A program made the translations under genes and the position numbers. The notes below the pieces were generated by a model. It searched no databases. It was not told where the DNA came from and saw only the letters and a list, made by a program, of their open reading frames with translations. From Phenylobacterium montanum (GTDB lineage: Bacteria; Pseudomonadota; Alphaproteobacteria; Caulobacterales; Caulobacteraceae): 64,000 nucleotides of DNA. The stretch is taken from assembly GCF_018135625.1 (NCBI RefSeq), contig NZ_CP073078.1:4496501-4560500 (forward strand), read 5' to 3'. Of this stretch, positions 34,051 through 44,658 are shown piece by piece. How positions within the stretch are numbered: the first letter of the stretch is position 1; each line of letters begins with the position of its first letter.

Positions 34051-34100
34051 AGCGCCCGCTCCCGCCATCGCGCCAGAGCGGGCGCTTCTATGGCTTTTCC
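34051..34100 (+). terminator. Probable terminator after the DUF4167 gene
   Basis: AGCGCCCGCT (34051-34060) and AGCGGGCGCT (34077-34086) form a perfect 10-bp stem with a 16-base loop. The following sequence TCTATGGCTTTTCC is only weakly T-rich. It lies just 8 bp after the stop codon. Confidence 0.55.
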
Positions 34101-34239
34101 GACACAGGCTGAACTGCGGCCGGCCTGAAAATCAGGCAAGCGCGGCCATGGGCCTTGCCTTGATCGCTGCGCTGCAGCATCTAGGCCGCCGCTGCGCGGG
34201 GCGCGCGGCGAATTGATCCGACTTCGCCCCATTCTCCCG

Positions 34240-35463
34240 ATGCGGAACCGCTCCACCGGTCCGGCCGATCAGGCCCGACCCGCGGCGGCTCGGTCGGGAT
34301 ATTTGACGAAGGGGCTCGGGGCATTGGCCAGCGAAGGGCGCGGCGAGCGGCGTGTGTTTCACGCCCTGGACGGGATGCGTGGCGTCGCGGCCCTGTTCGT
34401 GGCCATGCGCCACACCGCTTTTTTCCACAAGCTGGGAATCCCCGGCGGCTACATGGCCGTCGACCTGTTCTTCGTGCTGTCGGGCTTCGTCATCGCCCAC
34501 GCCTACGAGCGGCGGTTCCAGGAGGGCCTATCCGCCGGCCGGTTCCTGGCGCTCCGCTATGTGCGCCTGTGGCCGGTCTACGCCCTGGGCGCGGTGATCG
34601 GGCTTTTGGCCGCCTTGCTGCACGCCCTGCCGGGCCGCGACAATCTGAGCGCCGCCCAGGTGGCGCAGACCGCGCCCTACGCCCTGGCCATGCTGCCGGG
34701 GCCGCATATCCGCCAGATGCTGTATCCGGTCAATTCGGTGGCCTGGTCCCTGGCGCTGGAGTTGACCGTCAACGCCGTCTACGCCCTCTGCTGGCGGCCG
34801 CTGCGCCGGCCGCTGGTGCTGGCGGTCAGCCTTGCGGTCTCGGCCGCGGCCCTGGTGGCGGCGGTGGCCTGGTTCGGCAAGCTGGACATCGGCTTTCTCT
34901 GGCGCGACTGGATCGGCGGCCTGCCCCGGGTGGCGTTTTCCTTCACCGCCGGGCTTGCGATCTATCAGCTCTATCGCCGCCGCGGCCTCGCGTTGAAGGC
35001 GCCGGCCTGGGCGCTGCTGGCGCCCCTGCCTGTGCTGTTCTGCCTGCCGCTGGGCGAGACCGTCTATCCGCTCGTTTGCGTGCTCCTCATATTCCCGGCC
35101 CTGGTCTTCGCCATCGCCTCGGCGCCCGAGCCCGGCGCCCGACAGGCGCGCCTTTTCGCGCTGCTGGGCGCAGCCTCCTATCCGCTCTACGCCCTGCACA
35201 AGCCGCTGGGCGAACTGGTGGTGCTGGGCCTGCGCCATATTGCGCCGCAGATGGTCGACAGGACGCCGCTGATGACCGGCGTTCCCTATCTGGTGCTGCT
35301 GCTGGCCGTCTCGCTGCTGGTCGAGCGCTGGTTCGACCAGCCGGTGCGCCGGGCGCTCAATGGCGGGATCGGCCGGGTCAGCAGGGTGCTGCGCCGCTGG
35401 GCCGGCATCAGGCTATGGCCGCTGGCTCCGGACAAGAGCGAGGACGCGATCGCCGAGCGCTAA
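34240..35463 (+). CDS. Acyltransferase family 3 membrane protein
   Basis: The 407-residue integral membrane O-acyltransferase (OafA/YrhL type) has about ten membrane segments. FHALDGMRGVAALFVAMRHT contains the catalytic-type His (MRHT) after the first helix. GGYMAVDLFFVLSGFVIAHA YERRF and LRYVRLWPVYALGAVIGLL are strong family signatures. LLGAASYPLYALHKPLGELV is the C-terminal conserved helix. Members transfer acetyl or other acyl groups to extracytoplasmic polysaccharides or lipids. The target is unknown; no polysaccharide cluster is adjacent. ATG 34240 is used instead of TTG 34213. Confidence 0.9.
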   Translation: MRNRSTGPADQARPAAARSGYLTKGLGALASEGRGERRVFHALDGMRGVAALFVAMRHTAFFHKLGIPGGYMAVDLFFVLSGFVIAHAYERRFQEGLSAGRFLALRYVRLWPVYALGAVIGLLAALLHALPGRDNLSAAQVAQTAPYALAMLPGPHIRQMLYPVNSVAWSLALELTVNAVYALCWRPLRRPLVLAVSLAVSAAALVAAVAWFGKLDIGFLWRDWIGGLPRVAFSFTAGLAIYQLYRRRGLALKAPAWALLAPLPVLFCLPLGETVYPLVCVLLIFPALVFAIASAPEPGARQARLFALLGAASYPLYALHKPLGELVVLGLRHIAPQMVDRTPLMTGVPYLVLLLAVSLLVERWFDQPVRRALNGGIGRVSRVLRRWAGIRLWPLAPDKSEDAIAER

Positions 35464-35555
35464 CGCTAAAGTTGTGGCGTGAGGGGCTGTATTAGCCCCT
35501 TGCAACCGTGGCTTGGATCGGCCCTTATCAGGCGACAGCCTGACAGGACGCCGCC

Positions 35556-36545
35556 ATGAGCCGAGCCGCCAGCCGCCAAGTCCACCTGGTCCGCCGCCCC
35601 GAGGGGGTCCCCCAGCCCGACGATTTCGCCCTGGTCGAAGCGCCCCTGCCGGAGCTGGCCGAGGGCGAACTGCTGGTGGAAAACCTCTGGATGTCGGTCG
35701 ATCCCTACATGCGGCCGCGCATGACGGCAGGGTTTGAGCTGGGCGAGGCGCTCAGCGGTGGCGCGATCGGCCGGGTGGTCAGCTCGCGCCATGCGGTGTT
35801 TCGCGAAGGCGACCTGGTCAGGAGCGGGCTCGGCTTCCGCGACCGCTTCGTCAGCGACGGGCGCGGCCTGCAGACGCTGAAGCCTGATCCCGACCTGCCG
35901 CTGTCGGTCTATCTGCACGCCCTGGGCGGGACCGGCTTCACCGCCTATGGCGGGCTCCTGGAGATCGGCAAGCTGAAGGATGGCGAGCAGGTGTTCGTCT
36001 CCACGGCGGCCGGGGCGGTCGGTTCGGTGGCGGCGCAGATCGCCAAGTTGAAAGGCTGCTACGTGGTGGGCAGCACCGGCTCGGACGACAAGTGCGACTG
36101 GCTGGTCAATCAGGCCGGGATCGATGTCGCCATCAATTACAAGACGCACCCGATCCGCCAGGCCGTGGCGTCGGCGACCCCGCGGGGCATCGACGTCTAT
36201 TTCGACAACGTCGGCGGCGAGCACCTGGATGCGGCGCTGAGGCGGATGAACATGCTGGGCCGCATCGCGGTCTGCGGCATGATCTCGGGCTACAACGGCG
36301 GCGGCGCGCCGGTCAGCGAGCTGGCCAACATCATCTATGGCCGCGTCACCCTGCGCGGCTTCGTCGCCGCCGACTTCATGGGCGCGCACGAGCGGTTCCT
36401 GGCGGAGATGACCGGTTGGCTGAAGTCGGGCCGGATCAAGTACCAGGAAACTGTCGTGGACGGGCTGGACCAGGCGCCCGGGGCGCTGATCGGCCTCTTC
36501 AGCGGGGCCAACAGCGGCAAGATGCTGGTCCGGCTGGCGAAGTGA
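35556..36545 (+). CDS. NADP-dependent medium-chain oxidoreductase (LTB4-dehydrogenase/CurA type)
   Basis: A 329-residue zinc-less medium-chain dehydrogenase/reductase. RRPEGVPQPDDFALVEAPLP, VENLWMSVDPYMRPRM, GGTGFTAYGGLLEIGKLK, the nucleotide site FVSTAAGAVGSVAAQIAKLK GCYVVGSTGS and the GIDVYFDNVGGEHLDAALRR MNMLGRIAVCG segment match the prostaglandin reductase/CurA group. These enzymes reduce enones and related double bonds with NADPH in the cytoplasm. No zinc-binding Cys/His pattern is seen, as expected. Monocistronic in appearance. Confidence 0.93.
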   Translation: MSRAASRQVHLVRRPEGVPQPDDFALVEAPLPELAEGELLVENLWMSVDPYMRPRMTAGFELGEALSGGAIGRVVSSRHAVFREGDLVRSGLGFRDRFVSDGRGLQTLKPDPDLPLSVYLHALGGTGFTAYGGLLEIGKLKDGEQVFVSTAAGAVGSVAAQIAKLKGCYVVGSTGSDDKCDWLVNQAGIDVAINYKTHPIRQAVASATPRGIDVYFDNVGGEHLDAALRRMNMLGRIAVCGMISGYNGGGAPVSELANIIYGRVTLRGFVAADFMGAHERFLAEMTGWLKSGRIKYQETVVDGLDQAPGALIGLFSGANSGKMLVRLAK

Positions 36546-36555
36546 ACGCTGCAGG

Positions 36556-36578
36556 CTCCTGACGCGTCCTGTCAGGAG
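36556..36578 (+). terminator. Hairpin after the oxidoreductase gene, possible terminator
   Basis: CTCCTGAC (36556-36563) pairs with GTCAGGAG (36571-36578) across a 7-base loop, 11 bp after the stop codon. There is no T-tract, so factor-independent termination is uncertain. Confidence 0.35.
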
Positions 36579-36606
36579 GCTCGGGCTAAACGTTCTCTTC
36601 GCATTG

Positions 36607-37077
36607 ATGAGACTGCCTGTGATCCAAAGCCGATTGTTTCTCGCCTCCGTCGCCGCAAGCCTCAGCTTCGCGTTCGTCGCACCCGCGGCGGCAGATCCCC
36701 TCCCGCCTGACCTCGCCGAAGCGGCCAGGGGCTATGACCAGGCGCAGATGAGCAGCGACGCCGGCGCACTCGGGAGATGGCTGGCCGATGACTACGTGCT
36801 CGTGAACGGCGGCGGCCAGGTCTTCACCAAGGCCCAGTTCATCGCCGATTCGACCGCGCCCGGCTTCAGCCTCAAGCCCTATGTGGTGGAGAATGCGATC
36901 AACAAGGTCTGGGCCGACGCGGCGGTGCTCGCGGGCGAGGTCTCGCTCGAAGGCGCCGACCACGGCCAGCCCTTTAAGACCCGTTTCCGGTTTGCCGACG
37001 TCTGGCGCAAGACCGGCGATCGCTGGCAGGTGGTGTTCACCGAGGTGACGCGATTGACGGCGCCGAAGCAGCCATAG
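36607..37077 (+). CDS. Exported NTF2-like (DUF4440-type) protein
   Basis: A 156-residue protein with a signal peptide (LFLASVAASLSFAFVAPAAA) followed by a SnoaL/NTF2-like domain: AARGYDQAQMSSDAGALGRW LADDYVLVNGGGQVFTKAQF and [20 protein letters not shown]. That succession of an early DDYV-NGGG segment and a late DVWRKxGDRWQVV is typical of DUF4440. The fold binds small ligands or performs simple catalysis; the role here is unknown. Its 3' end overlaps the convergent hydrolase gene by 41 bp. Confidence 0.85.
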   Translation: MRLPVIQSRLFLASVAASLSFAFVAPAAADPLPPDLAEAARGYDQAQMSSDAGALGRWLADDYVLVNGGGQVFTKAQFIADSTAPGFSLKPYVVENAINKVWADAAVLAGEVSLEGADHGQPFKTRFRFADVWRKTGDRWQVVFTEVTRLTAPKQP

Positions 37078-38002
37078 GCGCGAGCGCGCGGCGCGGCCGC
37101 AGCCAGGGCAGCCTCAACTTCGGCCAGGCGAAGCGCGGTTTGGCCGGCGGGAGGCAGCCCTCGAGCAGCGACACCAGGGTTTCCGGCGGGCCGTCATTGA
37201 GGAAATGGTTGGCGCCCTCCTCGCGGTGGAAGCGCATGGCCAGGCCGGGGGTCTCGGCCAGCAGGCGTTCGACCGCCTCGATCGGGGCGAAATCGTCCTT
37301 GTCGCCGTGGATCACGTGCACTGGCGCACGCAGCCGGGGCAGGGCGCGGCGCATATGAGCCAATTGGGCGGTGTGACCGGTGACCTCGATCACCGCATGG
37401 CGCAGGTCGCGCGGGATCACGCCCGAGAAGCGCTCGCCGACGTCCACAAGCCAGCGCGAGGTGGGGCCAAATTCGCCGAGGAAGCTCGACAGAAGGACCA
37501 GGCTAGAAACCTTGCGCGGGTGCTCGGCCGCCATCAGGGTCGCGATCGCCGCGCCATAGGATTGGCCCACCAGCAGCACCTTCTGTCCCGGCGCGGCCTC
37601 TAGCAGCGGGGCCATAGCGGCGGCCTGGATACGGATGTCGGGCACGCAGGTTTGCGGCTCGCTCAGGGCGAAGCCGGGCCGGTCGACCACCACCATGTGC
37701 CTGTCCTCAGGCAGGGCGGCCAGCACCGGCGCCCAGTATTCCGCCCAGGACGGCGCCCCGGTGATCACCACGATCTTCCAGGGTGTCGGCGCCTGGCGCG
37801 GGGTCTCCAGGGCCGAGAGGGTCCAGCCGAGGCCGCCGCCGGCGCGCACCTGGATGCGGCGCACCACCGTGTCCGGATAGTCGTTGGCGGTCGGGGCGTG
37901 CTCGCTGCGCCCGAGGGCTGCGGATTCGAAGGCCGCCCAGCCGACGCCGATCACGCCCTTAGGTCTGCGGTCGCGTAGTTTCCGGGGTTGGTCGCTGAGC
38001 AT
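37037..38002 (-). CDS. Alpha/beta hydrolase
   Basis: The 321-residue protein has a nucleophile elbow GQSYGAA in [20 protein letters not shown], an Asp in [16 protein letters not shown] and a His in [13 protein letters not shown], completing a Ser-Asp-His triad. An oxyanion region lies near [12 protein letters not shown]. The C-terminal tail is Pro/Arg/Trp-rich ([20 protein letters not shown]). The substrate is unknown. ATG 38002 is preferred to TTG 38029. It is divergent from clpB and overlaps the NTF2-like gene convergently. Confidence 0.87.
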   Translation of the reverse strand: MLSDQPRKLRDRRPKGVIGVGWAAFESAALGRSEHAPTANDYPDTVVRRIQVRAGGGLGWTLSALETPRQAPTPWKIVVITGAPSWAEYWAPVLAALPEDRHMVVVDRPGFALSEPQTCVPDIRIQAAAMAPLLEAAPGQKVLLVGQSYGAAIATLMAAEHPRKVSSLVLLSSFLGEFGPTSRWLVDVGERFSGVIPRDLRHAVIEVTGHTAQLAHMRRALPRLRAPVHVIHGDKDDFAPIEAVERLLAETPGLAMRFHREEGANHFLNDGPPETLVSLLEGCLPPAKPRFAWPKLRLPWLRPRRALAPMAASAPSIASPR

Positions 38003-38112
38003 GGACAGCCTCGTTTTGATCCGCCTCAAGGCCGCAACGCATGGCTCGGGCCAGAGTTCAGGAGATCGGAATCCTCGCCCCTCGGGCCAAGCGCCCGCTG
38101 TGGCGGGGGCGA

Positions 38113-38144
38113 CTTGTGTTGCCGCAATGCCACACCTACATCAG
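38113..38144 (+). promoter_or_regulatory. Candidate RpoH (sigma-32) promoter of clpB
   Basis: CTTG at 38113-38116 and CCTACATCAG at 38135-38144 match the alphaproteobacterial heat-shock consensus CTTG-N17/18-CYTATNTNNG with one mismatch (C for T) and an 18-bp spacer. The site lies 63 bp upstream of the clpB start, the expected place for a heat-induced transcript. Confidence 0.55.
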
Positions 38145-38206
38145 GCCTCGGGCTGACCGTGCTTGTTGAAGGCGGATGGCTCAATTCGCCGCCCAGAGGG
38201 GAGCTT

Positions 38207-40801
<2,595 letters not shown>

Positions 40802-40826
40802 TCCATAGCGACGTTTGACAAGCCCG

Positions 40827-40872
40827 CCCCTGCCGCCGACTGTTCCGATCCGGGATCGATCAGCGGCAGGGG
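40827..40872 (+). promoter_or_regulatory. Inverted repeat between clpB and FMN reductase, overlapping the ribosome site
   Basis: CCCCTGCCGC (40827-40836) and GCGGCAGGGG (40863-40872) are perfect inverted arms; the 26-base loop holds a second dyad GATCCGGGATC. The right arm includes the AGGGG of the ribosome-binding site for the ATG at 40880. It could end the clpB transcript or hide the downstream ribosome site. Confidence 0.5.
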
Positions 40873-40879
40873 ACAGGTC

Positions 40880-41437
40880 ATGGCCGGGGTTCGCAATGTC
40901 GCCGTGGTGGTCGGCAGCCTGCGCAAGGGCTCGTTCAACCGCATGGCGGCGGGCGCCCTGGCCGAGCTTGCGCCGTCGAGCTTGCGCCTTTCCATCATCG
41001 AGATCGGGCAGCTGCCGCTCTATGACCAGGACGAGGACGCGGAACCGCCGGCGGCCTGGACCGCCTTCCGCGCCCAGATCAAGGCGGCCGATGCGGTGCT
41101 GTTCGTAACCCCCGAGTACAACCGCTCGGTCCCGGGCGTCTTGAAGAACGCCATCGACGTGGGCTCGCGTCCCTACGGCCAGAGCGCCTGGGCCGGCAAG
41201 CCGGCGGCGGTGATGAGCGTCTCGCCCGGCGCCGTCGGCGGTTTCGGCGCCAACCATCACCTGCGCCAGTCGCTGGTGTTCCTGGACATGCCGGTGCTGC
41301 AGCAGCCCGAGGCCTATGTCGGCGGGGCGGGGAACCTGTTCGACGAGGCCGGGAAGCTGAAGAACGAGGGCACGCAGAAGTTCTTCAAGAGCTTCATCGA
41401 CGCCTTCGCGGCGTGGATCGAGCGGACGGCGCTGTAA
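40880..41437 (+). CDS. NADPH-dependent FMN reductase / quinone reductase
   Basis: The 185-residue flavodoxin-fold enzyme shows VAVVVGSLRKGSFNRMAAG (FMN phosphate loop), IGQLPLYDQDED and the signature FVTPEYNRSVPGVLKNAIDV, then SPGAVGGFGANHHLRQSLVF. This is the NADPH-dependent FMN reductase/chromate reductase (YieF, ChrR) family, which reduces quinones and some metals by two electrons and protects from oxidative stress. It follows clpB by 78 bp and may share its transcript. Confidence 0.93.
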   Translation: MAGVRNVAVVVGSLRKGSFNRMAAGALAELAPSSLRLSIIEIGQLPLYDQDEDAEPPAAWTAFRAQIKAADAVLFVTPEYNRSVPGVLKNAIDVGSRPYGQSAWAGKPAAVMSVSPGAVGGFGANHHLRQSLVFLDMPVLQQPEAYVGGAGNLFDEAGKLKNEGTQKFFKSFIDAFAAWIERTAL

Positions 41438-41590
41438 AACCCTTCCCCTCTTTGTGGGGGAAGGAGGGGCCCGCGCCGGCCGATCGTCTGACTGAGGAGT
41501 CTTCAGTCGCGCGGCTATCGCCGCGCGTCCCCTCATCCTCCCACGGCTTCGCCGCGGTCCCCTCCTTCTCCCCCAGCGGGGAGAAGGCAA
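41438..41590. repeat. Intergenic hairpin repeat between convergent genes
   Basis: Two hairpins sit at the ends of the gap: CCTTCCCC/GGGGAAGG (41441-41448 with 41457-41464) and CCTTCTCCCC/GGGGAGAAGG (41564-41573 with 41578-41587). The sequence CTTCTCCCCAGCGGGGAGAA type is one I recall as an abundant interspersed element in Caulobacterales and related genomes. It lies between the ends of two convergent genes, where it may serve as a bidirectional transcript end. Confidence 0.6.
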
Positions 41591-41592
41591 GT

Positions 41593-42129
41593 TCAGTCCA
41601 CCCTCTTGCCCATCCTGATCAAAGGCACCGCCACTCCGCCGCGGTCGTCCTCGAAGGCCTGGATAGCCTCAAACCCGTAGGCTTCGTAGAGCGGCTTGCC
41701 TGAGAGGGTGGCGGCCAGTTCCAGCCGCCTGAAGCCCTCGGCCTTGGCCGCAGCTTCGCAGAGGGCCAGGATCAGCCGGCCGACGCCGCGCCGGGCGAAG
41801 GCGGGGCTGGTGTACATGGCTCGCACCCGCGCGGGCTCGGTCGCGGGGTCCAGCAGGCGAGGCTCGCGGCCCGGGGTGTGGTCGCCGCCATAGAGGGTGT
41901 CGCGTCGACTCCAGCCGCCGCAGCCGGCCAGCGCCCCATCCTGCTCGACCACGAAATAGGTGCCGTCGGCCACCAGCTGGCTGTCCAGGCCCATGATCAT
42001 GCGGCTGGATTCGATCTGCTCGGGGCTCAGGAAACCCTTCTGCAGCTCGCCGATCGCCTCGGCCATCAGGGCCGACAGGGCCGGCAGGTCCTCCAGGGTG
42101 GCGATACGGTAGGTCAGCTCTGCGCTCAT
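41593..42129 (-). CDS. GNAT-family N-acetyltransferase
   Basis: A 178-residue acetyltransferase. The acetyl-CoA motif A is RVRAMYTSPAFARRGVGRLI LALCEAAAKAEGF (Q/RxxGxG/A form as RRGVGR). YRIATLEDLPALSALMAEAI begins the fold, and SGKPLYEAYGFEAI is the C-terminal motif B. The substrate is unknown. ATG 42129 fits the conserved N-terminus better than upstream starts. It is divergent from the nitronate monooxygenase gene. Confidence 0.9.
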   Translation of the reverse strand: MSAELTYRIATLEDLPALSALMAEAIGELQKGFLSPEQIESSRMIMGLDSQLVADGTYFVVEQDGALAGCGGWSRRDTLYGGDHTPGREPRLLDPATEPARVRAMYTSPAFARRGVGRLILALCEAAAKAEGFRRLELAATLSGKPLYEAYGFEAIQAFEDDRGGVAVPLIRMGKRVD

Positions 42130-42272
42130 GCCTCGAATATGGCGGCCAAAGCGCCGCCCGCAAGAAAAAGACTTGGCCAAAGACTTGGCTCACCTTCCCC
42201 GAGGTCACCATTGCGCCGGGCGCGAGAGCGCGCAGGATGGGAGAAAAGCGATTTTCTGTAGGAGGATTTCAG

Positions 42273-43253
42273 ATGGCCCTGCGCACCCGATTGACCGAAC
42301 TCTTAGGCGTCCAGCACCCGATCATGCTGGCTGGCATGGGCGGGGTCTCCTTCGGCGAACTGGCCGCGGCGGTGACCAACGCCGGCGGCTATGGCGTGCT
42401 CGGCATGGCCGGACGCGACCCCGACTTCATCCGTGAGGAAATGCGCAAGGTCCGGCGCCTGACCAAGGGGCCGTTCGGCGTCGACCTGCTGGCCGCCAGC
42501 CCGGAATCCCTGACCGCTTCGGTGGACGTGATCATCGAGGAAGGCGCCTCGGCCTTCATCGCGGGCCTGGGCGTGCCCATGCCGATCATGCAGCGGCTGA
42601 AGGCGGCCGGGCTGAAGGTGATGGTGGTCTGCGGGGCGGTGAAGCACGCGGTCAAGGCCGAGCAGGCCGGCTGCGACGCCGTCATCTGCCAGGGCGGCGA
42701 GGGCGGCGGGCACACGGGTCTTGTCGGCACCATGCCCTTGGTGGCCCAGGCGGTGGAGGCGGTGAAGGTGCCTGTGGTGGCCGCCGGCGGCCTCTATGAC
42801 GGCCGGGGCCTGGCGGCGTCCCTGGCGCTGGGCGCGACGGGGGTGTGGATGGGCACTCGCTTCATCGCCTCGACCGAGGCCCATGCGGGCGCGCTCTATC
42901 ACGAGACCATTCTGGGCGCGTCGGACGAGGACACCATCCGGACCCGCTGCTATTCCGGCAAGCCGATGCGGGTGAAGAAGAACCCCTATGTCGACGATTG
43001 GGAGAGCCGTCCGGCCGACATCCAGCCCTTCCCCTACCAGGCCGGGATCTCGGTCCGCGCCGGGGTGATGGGCGGCATCGGCGGCCAGCTCGAGGGCCTG
43101 GACCCGGACAAGTCCTGCTTCGCCATGGGCCAGTCGGCGGGCGGGGTGCATGACGTGATGCCGGCCGGCGAGATCGTCCGCCGCATCATGGCCGAGGCCG
43201 AGGCGGCGATCGACCGGGTGGCGCAGGTGCGGGCGGAGGGGGCGACGGCCTGA
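42273..43253 (+). CDS. Nitronate monooxygenase / 2-nitropropane dioxygenase-like flavoprotein
   Basis: The 326-residue TIM-barrel FMN enzyme has RLTELLGVQHPIMLAGMGGV, VCGAVKHAVKAEQAGCDAVI, the phosphate-binding CQGGEGGGHTGLVGTM and VPVVAAGGLYDGRGLAASLA. These are features of class I or II nitronate monooxygenases, which oxidise the toxic propionate 3-nitronate and other nitronates; related proteins include enoyl reductases (FabK). ATG 42273 follows AGGAGGA. No downstream operon partner; bioA ends convergently 39 bp later. Confidence 0.88.
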   Translation: MALRTRLTELLGVQHPIMLAGMGGVSFGELAAAVTNAGGYGVLGMAGRDPDFIREEMRKVRRLTKGPFGVDLLAASPESLTASVDVIIEEGASAFIAGLGVPMPIMQRLKAAGLKVMVVCGAVKHAVKAEQAGCDAVICQGGEGGGHTGLVGTMPLVAQAVEAVKVPVVAAGGLYDGRGLAASLALGATGVWMGTRFIASTEAHAGALYHETILGASDEDTIRTRCYSGKPMRVKKNPYVDDWESRPADIQPFPYQAGISVRAGVMGGIGGQLEGLDPDKSCFAMGQSAGGVHDVMPAGEIVRRIMAEAEAAIDRVAQVRAEGATA

Positions 43254-43292
43254 ACCTGCGCGCCGGGGCGTGGAGCCCCGCCCGCTTGAACC

Positions 43293-44570
43293 CTATGCCC
43301 CCGCGGCGACCTCGGCCGCGATGGCGTCGGTGAGCCGGGCGAGCTCGGCGTCGGTGATCACGAAGGGCGGGGTCAGGTAGATCACCTTGCCCATGGGGCG
43401 GATCCAGACCCCGCGGGCGGCGAAGCGGGCCGAGAGGGCGCCGCAGTCCAACGCATGGTCGAACTCGACCACGCCCATGGCGCCGCGCACGCGCACGTCG
43501 ACGACCCCCGGCAGGTGGCGGCAAGCGGCGAGACCTTCGCGCAGGGCGCAGTCGATGCGCGCGACCTCGACCGCCCAGCCGCCGTCCTCGAACAGGTCCA
43601 GCGAGGCGTTGGCCGCAGCGCAGGCCAGGGGATTGCCCATATAGGTCGGCCCATGCATCAGGGCCGCGCCCGCATCGTCGGACCAGAAGGCCTGGAACAC
43701 CCTGGCCGAGGCCACGGCGGCTGACAGCGGCAAGGTCCCGCCGGTCAGGGCCTTGCTGAGGGTGATGATATCGGGAACCACGTCCGCGCCCAGGCAGGCG
43801 AAAAGGTCGCCCGTGCGGCCGAAGCCGGTGAAGATCTCGTCGAAGATCAACAGCACCCCGTGCCGGTCGGCGAGGCGGCGAAGGGCGCGCAGAACCTGAT
43901 CCTCGTGGAACAGCATGCCGCCGGCGCCCTGGACCCGTGGTTCGACGATCATGGCGGCGATCTCGTGGGCGTGCTCGGCCAGAAAGGCGTCGAGCACCAC
44001 CTCGCCGTCGGCGTCCAGCGGCAACGGGCGGACGTGCTGGGTCGGCATGACCCCGGCGAACAGGGCGTGCATGCCTTCCTCCGGGTCGCAGACAGTCATG
44101 GTCGCCAGGGTGTCGCCGTGATAGCCGCCGGCGAAGGACAGGAACCGGGTGCGGCCTGTGACCCCGCGGTTGATCCAGTATTGCAGGGCCATCTTCATGG
44201 CGATCTCGACGGCCACCGAGCCCGACTCGGCGAAGAACACGTGGTCCAGGTCGCCGGGCAACAGGTGGACCAGCCGCCGGGCCAGGCGATAGGCCGGCTC
44301 GTGCGCCAGGCCGCCGAACATCATGTGCGGCGCGCGCTCCAGCTGGGCCTGGACCGCGGCGCGGATGTGGGGGTGGTTGTAGCCGTGGCAGGCGGTCCAC
44401 CACGAGGCCATGCCGTCGATCAGTTCGCGCCCGTCCTCCAGCACCAGCCGCACGCCCTCGGTGCGCGCCACGGCCAGCGGGGCGGGGGCGGTTTTCATCT
44501 GGCAATAGGGCCGCCAGACGTGGGCGCGGCCCTGGGTCAGCCAGAGGGGCTCGGCGCTCGGGTCGGTCAT
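43293..44570 (-). CDS. bioA: Adenosylmethionine-8-amino-7-oxononanoate aminotransferase
   Basis: The 425-residue class III PLP aminotransferase converts KAPA to DAPA with S-adenosylmethionine as amino donor. HVWRPYCQMKTAPAPLAV, ELIDGMASWWTACHGYNHP, the cofactor lysine in TLSKALTGG and FDEIFTGFGRTGDLFA are BioA hallmarks. ATG 44570 is used. It is divergent from bioF-bioD across 88 bp, the standard biotin locus layout; bioB is not in the window. Confidence 0.95.
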   Translation of the reverse strand: MTDPSAEPLWLTQGRAHVWRPYCQMKTAPAPLAVARTEGVRLVLEDGRELIDGMASWWTACHGYNHPHIRAAVQAQLERAPHMMFGGLAHEPAYRLARRLVHLLPGDLDHVFFAESGSVAVEIAMKMALQYWINRGVTGRTRFLSFAGGYHGDTLATMTVCDPEEGMHALFAGVMPTQHVRPLPLDADGEVVLDAFLAEHAHEIAAMIVEPRVQGAGGMLFHEDQVLRALRRLADRHGVLLIFDEIFTGFGRTGDLFACLGADVVPDIITLSKALTGGTLPLSAAVASARVFQAFWSDDAGAALMHGPTYMGNPLACAAANASLDLFEDGGWAVEVARIDCALREGLAACRHLPGVVDVRVRGAMGVVEFDHALDCGALSARFAARGVWIRPMGKVIYLTPPFVITDAELARLTDAIAAEVAAGA

Positions 44571-44658
44571 GATCTCTCCTGCCGCAACGATGGCGGCTTC
44601 AAGCAGACGATGCGCCTTGCTAGAGGCTGGCGCCCCTTTGGCAAGCCGGAAACCGACC

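Noticed and set aside
35482-35500. AGGGGCT/AGCCCCT hairpin after the acyltransferase gene as terminator
   Set aside because: Short stem and no T-tract; too weak to list as a feature.
44571-44658. BioR or BirA operator in the bioA/bioF gap
   Set aside because: No TTATCTATAA-like or BirA-like palindrome was found in the 88 bp.
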